Source of the DNA: Arcobacteraceae bacterium
GTDB lineage: Bacteria > Campylobacterota > Campylobacteria > Campylobacterales > Arcobacteraceae
Assembly (NCBI GenBank): GCA_028687375.1
Contig: JAQUAG010000023.1
Location: 1 to 34,380, forward strand
Direction of reading: 5' to 3'
DNA: 34,380 nucleotides
A program made the position numbers and the translations under genes. The notes under the pieces are model-generated. The model saw nothing but the letters and a program-made list of their open reading frames with translations. It was not told the origin of the DNA and searched no databases. Positions 8,094 to 16,615 of the stretch are shown here, one piece after another (the stretch's first letter is position 1; each line of letters begins with the position of its first letter).

Positions 8094-9923
8094 TTAATTA
8101 AGAAGCTCTAATTTTTTTTCAAACATCTCGCTCAATTCATCGTATTTGAGTTGTTTGTCTTCAAAAAGGGCAAATTTTGTTTCAATATTTTTTTGACAAT
8201 TTGCGATATTTTTAGTGAGTTCAATAACTTTACTATTATCATTTTTATTTGAAGCTTCTATCAAATCTGATCCAGATTTTTTTACAATTCCCTCTAATCT
8301 TTCGATTTCACTTTCAAGTTTATCAAGCTCTTTTTTAAGCGGTGTAAGCTCTTTACTTTTTTGAGCTATTACTTCACTTCGTTCTCGTTTAACATCATTT
8401 TTATTATTCTTTGGTTTTTTTGGTTTTGTATCAAACTCTTCATCTTCCCAACCAATTTTTTCTAAAAATTCATCATAGGTTCCATTGAAATAGTTAGCAC
8501 CTTCACTTGAAAAGACAATAAGTCTATCACAAGTAGCTCTAAGTAACTCTTCAGAGTGACTGACGATTATTGCTGAACCTTCAAAATCTTTAATAGCATG
8601 TGTTAAAGCCTCAATAGAATCGATATCAAGGTGATGTGTAGGCTCATCTAGGAATAAGAGATTGACCTCTTTTGCTATTATTTGCCCAAGCATTACACGG
8701 CTTTTTTCTCCCCCTGAGAGAAGTGAAACTTTTTTCTTAGCATTATCTCCACTAAACATCATAAGTCCACAGATATTTCTAACGGTTGCCTCACCGAGCT
8801 TTGAATTTACACTATAAATCTCATCGATGATTGTATTTTTTGGATTAAGATGATTGATATTTGTTTGCCCAAAGTGTCCAAACGTTGCAGAACTGTTGTA
8901 TTCAACCTCTCCACTTAGAGCTTTTAATTCTCCTGCAATTACATTTAAAAGTGTTGACTTTCCTTTTCCATTTTTTCCAATGATTCCAAGAGTTTCCCCT
9001 TTTTCAAGGACAAATGAGATATTTTCAAATAAAAGATTATCAGGGGTATATCCAAAACTAACATCTTTCACATCAAGTAAAATTTTTGCTGGCGTTGCTT
9101 TGTATTTAAAATCAAAACTAAGAGTATTGTCATATCCCAAATCTTCTAAAATATCCATCTTTTCAAGTTGTTTCACTTTTGATTGAGCTAGGGCTGCAGT
9201 TGAAGCTCTTGCTTTATTTCGTGAGATAAAATCCTCCAACTCTTTAATTTTTTTATCTTGAGCAACTTTTTGTTTTTCGTGATGCTCTTCATTTGAAGCA
9301 AGTTGGTCGTAAAATTTATGAGTATCCCCTTTTATAAAGAAAAGCCCTCTTCTAATAATCCCCATCGTATGAGTAGTAACTGCATCCATAAAATCTCTAT
9401 CATGGGTGATGATGATAACTTCCCCTTCAAATGCTTTCAAAAACCCTTTAAGCCATCTAAGCGATAAAATATCAAGGTAGTTTGTTGGCTCATCGAGTAA
9501 AAGCATATTTGGTTCAGTTAAAAGGAGTTTTGCTAGATTGATTCTGATTTGATATCCACCAGAAAATGAAAGTGGGTCTTTTTCTAAATCTTCATGACTA
9601 AATCCAAGTCCAAAAAGGATTCGCTCCACTTTATAGATACTATATTTATCATCTTCAGCTAAAGCCAAAGCTGTTTCATCGACTAGAGTTTTTTCTGTAA
9701 AATGAAGATACTGTTTTAAAGCTCCTATTTTATATCCCTTTGGAATTAAAACTTCACCATTGTCTGCTTGCTCTTCTCCTAAAATAAGTTTGAAAAGTGT
9801 AGATTTTCCACTCCCATTTCGCCCAACTAATCCAATTTTGTCACCAAAATTCATCCGTAAATTTATATCACTAAAAAGCTCTTGAGAGCCATAGCTTTTT
9901 GTTAAATTTGAAAGTTCTATCAT
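8094..9923 (-). CDS. ABC-F family ATPase (ribosome-associated, Uup/YheS-like)
   Basis: This 609-residue protein has two ABC ATPase domains and no membrane segment, the ABC-F layout. Domain 1 has Walker A GLVGRNGSGKST (about residues 33-44), the signature SFSGGYQ and LLLLDEPTNYLD. The linker between domains carries RNKARASTAALAQSKVKQLE, the tRNA-contacting region in this family. Domain 2 has GIIGKNGKGKST, LLSGGEKSR and LLFLDEPTHHLD. Residues 510-609 are a Lys/Glu-rich coiled coil, as in Uup and YheS. ABC-F proteins act at the ribosomal E site on stalled or early elongating ribosomes. Which subfamily this is would need a tree. Nothing suggests an antibiotic-resistance type. Confidence 0.92.
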   Translation of the reverse strand: MIELSNLTKSYGSQELFSDINLRMNFGDKIGLVGRNGSGKSTLFKLILGEEQADNGEVLIPKGYKIGALKQYLHFTEKTLVDETALALAEDDKYSIYKVERILFGLGFSHEDLEKDPLSFSGGYQIRINLAKLLLTEPNMLLLDEPTNYLDILSLRWLKGFLKAFEGEVIIITHDRDFMDAVTTHTMGIIRRGLFFIKGDTHKFYDQLASNEEHHEKQKVAQDKKIKELEDFISRNKARASTAALAQSKVKQLEKMDILEDLGYDNTLSFDFKYKATPAKILLDVKDVSFGYTPDNLLFENISFVLEKGETLGIIGKNGKGKSTLLNVIAGELKALSGEVEYNSSATFGHFGQTNINHLNPKNTIIDEIYSVNSKLGEATVRNICGLMMFSGDNAKKKVSLLSGGEKSRVMLGQIIAKEVNLLFLDEPTHHLDIDSIEALTHAIKDFEGSAIIVSHSEELLRATCDRLIVFSSEGANYFNGTYDEFLEKIGWEDEEFDTKPKKPKNNKNDVKRERSEVIAQKSKELTPLKKELDKLESEIERLEGIVKKSGSDLIEASNKNDNSKVIELTKNIANCQKNIETKFALFEDKQLKYDELSEMFEKKLELLN

Positions 9924-9981
9924 ATATTTCTCTTATTGTGTTGATTTTTTCCCAAATCTTTGGGCTGTTTTTAAAGTGCGA

Positions 9982-9987
9982 ACTATA
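9982..9987 (-). promoter_or_regulatory. putative extended -10 promoter of the ABC-F gene
   Basis: On the minus strand the sequence reads TGGTATAGT, an extended -10 (TGn followed by TATAGT), 58 bases upstream of the ATG at 9923. The leader that follows contains the palindrome CCCAAAGATTTGGG (9951-9964) and then A residues. This suggests that the ABC-F gene is transcribed separately from the HD-GYP gene. Confidence 0.45.
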
Positions 9988-10028
9988 CCATATCTCTTTT
10001 TTATCTTGGCTATAAATTGAAAATAATT

Positions 10029-12248
10029 TTAATCATCTTTGAGATTATCTCTAATTTCTAAAAATTTATCTAAATTATTTAAAAATAACTCCATCAATAG
10101 AGGGTCAAATTGTTTTCCTTTCTCCTCTTTGAAAAGTTCAAGTATTTTATCTAAGCTCCAAGCTTCTTTATAACATCTATCGCTTCCAAGTGCATCAAAT
10201 ACATCAGCGATTGCTGTAATTCTTCCAAATATATGTATCTCTTCTTTTTTTAATCCTCTAGGATAACCTTTTCCATCCCATCTTTCGTGGTGTTCATAAG
10301 ATACAATAGCAGCAGTTTTAAGAATTGGTCGTGAAGAATTTTTTAAAATTTCATACCCTATTTCACTATGTGATTGTATTATTTTAAACTCATTCTCATC
10401 TAGTTTTCCTGATTTTGTCAAAATATTATCTGGGATACTAATTTTACCAATATCATGCATTGGACTTGCAATAAAAAGAAGTTCAACCTCCTCCTCACTC
10501 AATCCTGCAAGTTCTCCTAAAAGCTTAGAGTAAAGGGCAACTCTTTTCACATGATGCCCAGTTTCTTTACTTCTACTTTCCCCAATTTCACCCATTTTAT
10601 ATACTATTTCCCTTTGAGTATCTTCTATCTCTTGATGAAGGTTAGTTAATTCGCTAATATCATACATCAAATGGAGATGTTCAATAACTTTCCCCTCTAA
10701 ATTTACAATTGGATAAGCTATTGTTTCTACAAAATACAATGATTTATCTTTTGCGATATTTGTGAAAGTCATCGTTAGATGTTGGTTTTTGGAGAGGGCA
10801 TCTTTTAGTTTTTCAGAATCATTATTTAAAGTATGATTATGATGCCTTAATATGCTACATTCTTTCCCAATAAGTTCTTCAAGGCAATATCCACTAATTT
10901 TGCAAAATGATTCATTTGCGTATGTGATATTATCTTGTGTATCTGTTTTCAAAATGAGGTTAAACATATCCAATGCTTCTTCATATTGTTTCGTATAATT
11001 TATGTTTTCACTTAAAGATTTATTTGTATCATCAAGTTTATTTGAGAGCATCTCTTTATAATTTTCAAGTTCTGTGATATCTGTTCTAAGTCCTATAAAC
11101 TCAACTATATCTCCATTCACATCTATAATTGGTTTTATAACAGCATCAACTATATAGAAAGTTCCATCTTTCTTTTTATTTTTAACTTTTCCTCTCCAAG
11201 TTTGTCTCTCCTCTTTGATTGTTTTCCACATTTGTGTAAATGCTTCTTTTGGCATATCTGGATGTCTTACAATATTGTGAGGTTTTCCTAAAAGTTCAGA
11301 TTCACTATATCCACTTAGTTGACAAAAATAATTATTAACATAAGTGATTTTGCCGTGAACATCTGTTTTTGAAACAATTGCACTTTCATCAACAGTATTT
11401 TTATATTCTTGTAAAAGTTGAGTTGCACAAAGAATCTCTTGTTCTTTTTTTCTATAATCTATCCATAAATCAGATTTTAAAATAATCTCTTCAATAATAT
11501 AAGGCTTTTTCAAAACATCAACTGCTCCTGCTTTAAGAGCATCTCGTATCACAACTGAAGTCATATTGCTAGACAAAATAAGTACAGGCACTTTTTTTCT
11601 ATTAAGGATAAAGTGATGATGATGTTGTAAAAACTCTATCCCATATGATTGTTCAAGTTCTGCATCTAAAAACATTAAATCAACTTGTTTATGTTGTAAA
11701 ATAAAAAGTGCATTTTCTGCATTATTAGCAAGCTCTACATTATAATGTCTATTTGTCAGTAAATCTTTTAACTCTTGTTGAAATAGTAAAGAATCATCAA
11801 CTATTAAAATTGTTTTCTCTTTATTATTTTCAAGTTGCTCAATAGTAGTTGATAATTGTTGCAATTTATGTATAAAATATTTATCTTTAACAATAAAGTC
11901 TATTACACCATTTTTGTATGAATGTTCCATTAATGCAGAATCATTTTCCGTTGTTAGTATGAAAAATTTTGTATGGTGATGTGGTATGTTTGTTATCAAT
12001 TCATAACCATTTCCATCAGGAAGATTAATATCTAACATTACATAGTCTATAGTTATGTCTGTGTTTAAAATTTCATAGGCCTCAGCTAGTGAAAAAACAG
12101 AGATAATTTGATATTTTTTATGGAGAAAATATTGACTTATGATTTTATTTGTAGTTGTTGAATCTTCAACAATGAGAACTTTATAGTTTAATGGATTAAA
12201 TATATTTTTTGACTTTGTTTGACAATTTACTATTTGTTTTAAATTCAA
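10029..12248 (-). CDS. response regulator with HD-GYP output: REC-REC-PAS-PAS-HD-GYP (probable c-di-GMP phosphodiesterase)
   Basis: This 739-residue cytoplasmic protein has five domains. Receiver 1 (about 22-135) has the acidic pair in IVEDS and acceptor D73; receiver 2 (146-262) has VDDS, D195 and K247/K248. PAS 1 (about 288-395) is of the Aer-like type (VRHPDMPKEAF), and PAS 2 spans about 425-535. The HD-GYP domain (about 555-739) keeps the metal ligands HDIGK at 598-602 and HHERWDGKGYP at 653-663, so it should hydrolyse c-di-GMP. The start is a TTG at 12246-12248; it follows AAGGGATATAAT, and no better start exists before receiver 1. No cognate kinase is adjacent. The stand-alone HQWRQPLS kinases elsewhere in the window are possible partners, by inference. 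Confidence 0.92.
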   Translation of the reverse strand: MNLKQIVNCQTKSKNIFNPLNYKVLIVEDSTTTNKIISQYFLHKKYQIISVFSLAEAYEILNTDITIDYVMLDINLPDGNGYELITNIPHHHTKFFILTTENDSALMEHSYKNGVIDFIVKDKYFIHKLQQLSTTIEQLENNKEKTILIVDDSLLFQQELKDLLTNRHYNVELANNAENALFILQHKQVDLMFLDAELEQSYGIEFLQHHHHFILNRKKVPVLILSSNMTSVVIRDALKAGAVDVLKKPYIIEEIILKSDLWIDYRKKEQEILCATQLLQEYKNTVDESAIVSKTDVHGKITYVNNYFCQLSGYSESELLGKPHNIVRHPDMPKEAFTQMWKTIKEERQTWRGKVKNKKKDGTFYIVDAVIKPIIDVNGDIVEFIGLRTDITELENYKEMLSNKLDDTNKSLSENINYTKQYEEALDMFNLILKTDTQDNITYANESFCKISGYCLEELIGKECSILRHHNHTLNNDSEKLKDALSKNQHLTMTFTNIAKDKSLYFVETIAYPIVNLEGKVIEHLHLMYDISELTNLHQEIEDTQREIVYKMGEIGESRSKETGHHVKRVALYSKLLGELAGLSEEEVELLFIASPMHDIGKISIPDNILTKSGKLDENEFKIIQSHSEIGYEILKNSSRPILKTAAIVSYEHHERWDGKGYPRGLKKEEIHIFGRITAIADVFDALGSDRCYKEAWSLDKILELFKEEKGKQFDPLLMELFLNNLDKFLEIRDNLKDD

Positions 12249-12279
12249 ATTATATCCCTTACATATTAAAAATCGTGAG

Positions 12280-12285
12280 ATTGTA
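12280..12285 (-). promoter_or_regulatory. putative -10 element of the HD-GYP gene
   Basis: TACAAT on the minus strand (context GGTACAATCTC) lies about 32 bases upstream of the TTG start and would give a leader of about 25 bases. A second candidate, a perfect TATAAT, lies further up at 12321-12326. I cannot tell from sequence which one is used. Confidence 0.35.
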
Positions 12286-12369
12286 CCTTGTTTTTATAAT
12301 TTTTATGTAACTTTTTTTGGATTATAACATAATAGTTACAAAATCATCAAGATAAAAAATAGTTATAAT

Positions 12370-13242
12370 TTAAAATGCTATTGGAAGATAAAAGCTTAAT
12401 TCAAATGATTGTTCATCGTTCAAAAAATGGTTTTTTCTATAGATAGAATAAGATGGTTTTGTTGTAGCTTCATAACCACTTTGAGGAAGCCATTCATGGA
12501 AAACCCAGTGGATAAACTTGAGTACATCACCATATACCCCAACCAAATCAAACTTTGCATAAATCCCATCTGAGATGATAAATTTTGGTAATTCAGTTTT
12601 TGATTGTATTGGTTCGTCTGTAACGACACAAGCTATATATTGACACGATTCTAGTGGAGTTATTGTTGGATTATCATGATAAAGGGCAATTTGTTGATAG
12701 TTTTTAAAATCATTTCCAAGTACCCAAGTGTAAAGCTTTTGCCAAGTTTTTTTAATATTTTTATTGTAACCTTGATTTCTTATATAGTAGCTAACCATTT
12801 TGGGCATCTTTACAATAGTTGGTTCAAGGTGTGAAAAGTCAGCTTTTGAATCATTGGCTAGTTCAAATTGTTCTAAAATAGCTCCAGAATATAGTTTATA
12901 GCCACCATTTTTCCACTCTTTTGGTGTCATATCAAAACGATTCTTGAACACTTTTAAAAATGAAGTTTGGGAACTATACCCACACATATTGGCTATATTT
13001 GAGATAGTGGAGAGTTTATTTGTGATTAATAGATTAGATGCTTTTTGAAGTCTGATTGACTTGATACTTTCATAGATATTTTTTCCAAATGCCTCTTTAA
13101 AAACTCTATGCATATAAAACTTGCTAATCCCTAAATCATAACTAAGCTCTTCTATATCAATATTTATATCTATATGAGTATAGATATAAAACATAATATC
13201 ATTGGCAATTTTGGTTCTTTTATCTAAAGTATCTTTTTTCAT
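12370..13242 (-). CDS. AraC-family transcriptional regulator with GyrI-like effector-binding domain
   Basis: Residues 1-110 contain two helix-turn-helix motifs of the AraC/XylS type (LSYDLGISKFYMHRVFKEAFG, then NIANMCGYSSQTSFLKVFKNRFDMTPKEW). Residues 125-290 form a GyrI-like (AraC_E_bind) small-molecule domain, as in SoxS-like/Rob-type regulators such as MarA relatives. This order, DNA-binding part first and GyrI part second, is the Rob-like arrangement. The effector is unknown, although this domain usually binds amphipathic ligands. It is divergent from the biotin carboxylase gene, and the 162-bp gap carries three phased direct repeats that overlap its own -10 candidate, which suggests autoregulation. 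Confidence 0.9.
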   Translation of the reverse strand: MKKDTLDKRTKIANDIMFYIYTHIDINIDIEELSYDLGISKFYMHRVFKEAFGKNIYESIKSIRLQKASNLLITNKLSTISNIANMCGYSSQTSFLKVFKNRFDMTPKEWKNGGYKLYSGAILEQFELANDSKADFSHLEPTIVKMPKMVSYYIRNQGYNKNIKKTWQKLYTWVLGNDFKNYQQIALYHDNPTITPLESCQYIACVVTDEPIQSKTELPKFIISDGIYAKFDLVGVYGDVLKFIHWVFHEWLPQSGYEATTKPSYSIYRKNHFLNDEQSFELSFYLPIAF

Positions 13243-13286
13243 AATTGGAATAATAGCAAAAATAAGTTACAAAATAGCATAAATTT

Positions 13287-13340
13287 TAAACACTAACAAA
13301 CTATAAAATAAGCACTAATGGATAGTATTTTAAGCACTAA
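13287..13340. repeat. three 22-bp-phased direct repeats TAARCACTAA, probable operator
   Basis: TAAACACTAA at 13287-13296, TAAGCACTAA at 13309-13318 and TAAGCACTAA at 13331-13340 are spaced exactly 22 bases start to start. They sit between the divergent AraC-type regulator and the biotin carboxylase gene. AraC-family proteins contact direct half-sites about two helical turns apart, so this array fits an operator. The middle spacer contains ACTATA (13300-13305), which is a TATAGT -10 candidate for the regulator gene on the minus strand. Confidence 0.55.
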
Positions 13341-13366
13341 AAAAGGAGAATTATTTTTTGAATTAT

Positions 13367-13372
13367 CATAAT
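13367..13372 (+). promoter_or_regulatory. putative -10 element of the biotin carboxylase gene
   Basis: CATAAT lies 32 bases before the ATG at 13405, just downstream of the last 22-bp repeat. A good ribosome-binding site, AAAAAGGAGA (13390-13399), precedes the start. A second AAAAGGAGAA (13341-13350) lies further up, where no start codon is within reach. Confidence 0.35.
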
Positions 13373-13404
13373 ATGTCATCACAAAAACCAAAAAGGAGAA
13401 TAAT

Positions 13405-14856
13405 ATGGCAAAAATTAAAAAAGTGTTGATTGCAAATAGAGGTGAAATAGCTCTAAGAATTGTAAGAGCTTGTAAAGAGCTTGAAATCACAAGTGTAACT
13501 ATTTTTTCAGAAGTTGACACGGAAGGTGTTTGGATAAAAAAATCTGATGAGTGTTATCCAATTATGGGTGATCCTATGCAAGCATACTTAAACTATGAAA
13601 CTATTATCTCATTAGCAAAAAAGGCTTCTTGTGATGCTATCCATCCAGGATATGGATTTTTAAGTGAAAGTGCTGAATTTGCTCAAGCTTGTGCAGATAA
13701 TGGAATCATTTTCATTGGTCCGAAACCAGAGCATATCGCCCTTTTTGGAGATAAAATGGCTTCAAAAGTTGCTATGAAAGCTGTTGGAGTTCCTGTTTTA
13801 GAAGGTACTGATGAACCAGTTGCAAGTAAAGCTGAAGGTGCGAAAATCGCAAAACAAATTGGTTTTCCTGTAATCATCAAAGCAGCATTTGGTGGTGGTG
13901 GAAGAGGTATGAGGATTGTGCGAAAAGAGAGTGAATTTGACTCATTATTTGAAAGTGCAACCAATGAAGCTATCAAATATTTTGGAAAAGGGGAATGTTT
14001 TATCGAAAAATATGTTGAAAATCCACGACATATCGAAATTCAAATCGTTGCTGATAAATATGGAAATGTTGTTCACTTAGGGGAGAGAGATTGTTCAATT
14101 CAAAGAAGACACCAAAAAGTTATCGAAATCGCTCCATCTCCAAGATTAAATCCAGAAACAAGAAAAGAGCTTTATAGAATCTCTACAAAAGCGATGTTCA
14201 AACTTGGATATGAAAGTGTTGGAACTGTTGAGTTTTTAGTTGATCAAGAAGATAATATTTTCTTTATCGAGATGAATACAAGGGTTCAAGTTGAGCATCC
14301 AGTAACTGAAATCATAAGTGGAATAGATATCATCCAAAGAATGATAGAGATAGCTGAAGGTGATAAATTGAAATTTATGCAAGAGGAGATTCAATTTAGA
14401 GGATATGCTATTGAATTTAGAATCAATGCTGAAAATCCACAAAAGAACTTTATGCCATCAGTTGGAACAATCACAAATTACTTAACTCCAGGAGGTCCAG
14501 GGGTACGACTTGATACAAGTGCATATGCAGGATACAAAATCCCATCAAACTATGACTCAATGGTTGGAAAATTAATCGTTTGGGCATTGGATTGGGATGG
14601 AGCTGTTAAAAAAGCAAAAAGAGCACTCGATGAGTTTTATATCGATGGATTCCCAACAAATATCTCACTTCATAGAGAAATCGTAAGGGATGCAGACTTT
14701 ATTAGTGGAAATCTTACGACTCAATATCTTGATAAAAAAATGGATATTTTTAATCTCAATAGTGAAAAAACTATCAAAGATGAAGAGGAAAAGATGTCAA
14801 AAATTATGAAATTTATTGAAAAAATTAAATCTCATAAATTGATTGTAAGAAACTAA
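13405..14856 (+). CDS. biotin carboxylase subunit (pyruvate carboxylase subunit A / AccC type)
   Basis: This 483-residue ATP-grasp enzyme carboxylates biotin on a carrier protein using ATP and bicarbonate. It starts KVLIANRGEIALRIVRACKEL, has AIHPGYGFLSE, the glycine-rich ATP loop FGGGGRGMRIV, the block ERDCSIQRRHQKVIEIAPSP and FIEMNTRVQVEHPVTE with catalytic and metal residues, then the C-terminal domain. It is longer than a typical AccC (about 445-450). That length fits the two-subunit anaplerotic pyruvate carboxylase (PycA) known from Campylobacter, but AccC cannot be excluded because no accB or pycB is adjacent. It stands alone between the putative AraC operator and a strong hairpin terminator. 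Confidence 0.9.
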   Translation: MAKIKKVLIANRGEIALRIVRACKELEITSVTIFSEVDTEGVWIKKSDECYPIMGDPMQAYLNYETIISLAKKASCDAIHPGYGFLSESAEFAQACADNGIIFIGPKPEHIALFGDKMASKVAMKAVGVPVLEGTDEPVASKAEGAKIAKQIGFPVIIKAAFGGGGRGMRIVRKESEFDSLFESATNEAIKYFGKGECFIEKYVENPRHIEIQIVADKYGNVVHLGERDCSIQRRHQKVIEIAPSPRLNPETRKELYRISTKAMFKLGYESVGTVEFLVDQEDNIFFIEMNTRVQVEHPVTEIISGIDIIQRMIEIAEGDKLKFMQEEIQFRGYAIEFRINAENPQKNFMPSVGTITNYLTPGGPGVRLDTSAYAGYKIPSNYDSMVGKLIVWALDWDGAVKKAKRALDEFYIDGFPTNISLHREIVRDADFISGNLTTQYLDKKMDIFNLNSEKTIKDEEEKMSKIMKFIEKIKSHKLIVRN

Positions 14857-14877
14857 ATTAGGCTTTAAAAATATTCA

Positions 14878-14916
14878 AATAGTAGTTGCAAATTTTAACA
14901 GTTTGCAACTACTATT
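14878..14916. terminator. bidirectional hairpin terminator, 15-bp perfect stem
   Basis: AATAGTAGTTGCAAA (14878-14892) pairs perfectly with 14902-14916 across a nine-base loop. T-rich sequence follows on both strands. The right arm covers the stop codon of the glycoside hydrolase gene (14912-14914). It can end both the plus-strand biotin carboxylase transcript and the minus-strand rimK operon transcript. Confidence 0.8.
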
Positions 14917-16615
14917 GTTTGAGTTTTAATAAATTTATTAGTGGTATATTACTGTTTGAATTTTCAAAAAAACTATTTTTACTATCATAAATACCAAACT
15001 CATTCCCCTTGTAACTAAAATAAAAATAATTTCCATTTTTTTCATTTATTAAATTGATTAAATCACTAATCCAAGCTTCACTATTTTTCGCTTCAAATGT
15101 AGAGTATTTTTGCCCAAATTCACTTACATTAAAAGGGATATTACGAGTATTGTAATAATTTGAATACTCCTCAAAAAGTGTTCTCATTTGAGTAGAATCA
15201 ATCCCATTTGTTCCATAAACTGATGTTGCATTATTTGTAAAACTACTCCAAGGGTCATAAAAATGAAAATCATATAAGATATTATTGTGCATCAAAACAA
15301 AAGGGGTATTATCGCTTGAAAAGCCATTTTCGACATTGATGATATGATTTGGATCAATAGTCCTTATTTGCGTTATTGTTTCATCCAAAAGTGTTAAATA
15401 TTGAGTTTGGTTATTTGCGCATGGTTCATTTAAAATATCATAAGCAATAACAGTTGAGTCATCCTTATATCTCCTTGCAATCTCTCTCCAAAGTGATTTA
15501 AATCTATCTTGATAGGTTGTATTATTCCAAAAAGGTGTGATATTTGCAGGTCCTTGAAAACCACCACCTTGTGGAGCATGCATATCAAGCATCACATAAA
15601 TTCCAGCCTCTTTTGCCCAAGATATAACACTATTCAACCAAGCAAATCCTTTTTCTTTATATGTGTAGGGATTGGATTCATCTTCAAAATATCTATACCA
15701 AAGATTTATTCTCACAGCATTAAAACCCATAGATGCTACGTTTTTAAAATCATTCTTGTCGTAATTATAGTAGCTATAGTTGACAAAAGTATCAGCACTT
15801 AAATCGTTAGTTGCTCCATCTTCATCATCATAAGCTATAAGATTTACCCCTTTGAGTTTTATAATTGTTCCATTTGTCTCTAGAAGATTAGAAGAGGTAA
15901 TTTTTATAATATTTGCACTATTGTTTGTATCATCATAGTTAGCTTTTGCTATCTCGAACTCATCAAGATAAAAGTTATTTGTATTTGTATCGCTATTGAT
16001 ATATATATCTACTCCTGCATCAATATCTGCTTGTGAAAAAGAGACAAAAGCTCTGAATTTATTCCAATTTGTATCGATTATATTTATTCTATTGAGTTCT
16101 CTATATTGTGGAGTTGTTGTATTTATTTTAGCCATCAATTTATATGTATCTATATCTTGAATCGATTGTTTTATATAACCTCTTATGATATAAAGCTGAT
16201 TTGCAACTAAAAGATTTGTCACGTTTAAAAATGGACCATCATAGTTATGAGCTCTTGCAGTTACCAATAACGAACCATTTTTATCTTGATTTTCTGTTGT
16301 ATTAAAAGTAACATTGCAAGCACCAGTATAAGAAACTCTCCAATTTTCATCACTACTTTCAAATGAATTTTTAAGGAGAGTGATTTCACTTGCGTAAGGT
16401 GTAGCAGTGGTTGTTTCAGTTGTTGTGGTTGTATTGTTTGTTGTGGTTGAGTCTGTTGAAGAACTTTCTGATGTTGTTGAACTCTCGGTTGTAGCTGTAG
16501 TTGAATTTGTATCAGAATTTGTACTCGCCTCAAATCCGCATCCAATAAAAAAACTTAAAACCAATGAAAATAAAATTAGTTGGATAAAAATATCACTTTT
16601 AAAATTATTTTTCAT
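14912..16615 (-). CDS. GH5-family glycoside hydrolase (endoglucanase-like) lipoprotein with N-terminal carbohydrate-binding-like domain
   Basis: A 567-residue exported protein. Residues 10-25 are a hydrophobic signal followed by C26 (FFIGC), a likely lipidation site although Phe at -3 is unusual. Residues 30-72 are a Ser/Thr linker. Residues 80-225 resemble a jelly-roll carbohydrate-binding module of the CBM4/9 type, ending in NFYLDEFEIAKA. The catalytic barrel (about 250-567) shows the clan GH-A/GH5 marks: GFNAVRINLWY, VMLDMHAP, acid/base E397 in DILNEPC, HFYDPW and nucleophile E499 in NVSEFGQ. It probably cleaves a beta-glucan at the cell surface, but the exact substrate is unknown. Its ATG shares one base with the peptidase stop upstream, so it is the last gene of the rimK operon. 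Such enzymes are not typical of Campylobacterota. Confidence 0.9.
   Translation of the reverse strand: MKNNFKSDIFIQLILFSLVLSFFIGCGFEASTNSDTNSTTATTESSTTSESSSTDSTTTNNTTTTTETTTATPYASEITLLKNSFESSDENWRVSYTGACNVTFNTTENQDKNGSLLVTARAHNYDGPFLNVTNLLVANQLYIIRGYIKQSIQDIDTYKLMAKINTTTPQYRELNRINIIDTNWNKFRAFVSFSQADIDAGVDIYINSDTNTNNFYLDEFEIAKANYDDTNNSANIIKITSSNLLETNGTIIKLKGVNLIAYDDEDGATNDLSADTFVNYSYYNYDKNDFKNVASMGFNAVRINLWYRYFEDESNPYTYKEKGFAWLNSVISWAKEAGIYVMLDMHAPQGGGFQGPANITPFWNNTTYQDRFKSLWREIARRYKDDSTVIAYDILNEPCANNQTQYLTLLDETITQIRTIDPNHIINVENGFSSDNTPFVLMHNNILYDFHFYDPWSSFTNNATSVYGTNGIDSTQMRTLFEEYSNYYNTRNIPFNVSEFGQKYSTFEAKNSEAWISDLINLINEKNGNYFYFSYKGNEFGIYDSKNSFFENSNSNIPLINLLKLKQ

Noticed and set aside
8854-9186. 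110-residue plus-strand ORF inside the ABC-F gene
   Set aside because: It is antisense to conserved Walker and linker coding sequence, without a ribosome-binding site or recognisable protein features.
9951-9964. CCCAAATCTTTGGG as a terminator
   Set aside because: The loop is only two to four bases, and the T-run lies on the strand with no gene to terminate. It more likely sits in the ABC-F leader.
13373-13429. Short 18-residue ORF overlapping the biotin carboxylase start in another frame (a possible leader peptide)
   Set aside because: The only ribosome-binding site upstream is more than 20 bases away and the ORF is in the spacer of the real gene; nothing suggests attenuation.
13683-13976. 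97-residue minus-strand ORF inside the biotin carboxylase gene
   Set aside because: Shadow of conserved ATP-grasp coding sequence; its Ala/Pro-rich product is typical of antisense frames.
16390-16530. Short tandem GTT/GTG-type repeats as a contingency locus
   Set aside because: The repeats are imperfect and encode the Thr/Ser linker; length changes in multiples of three would not switch the gene off.
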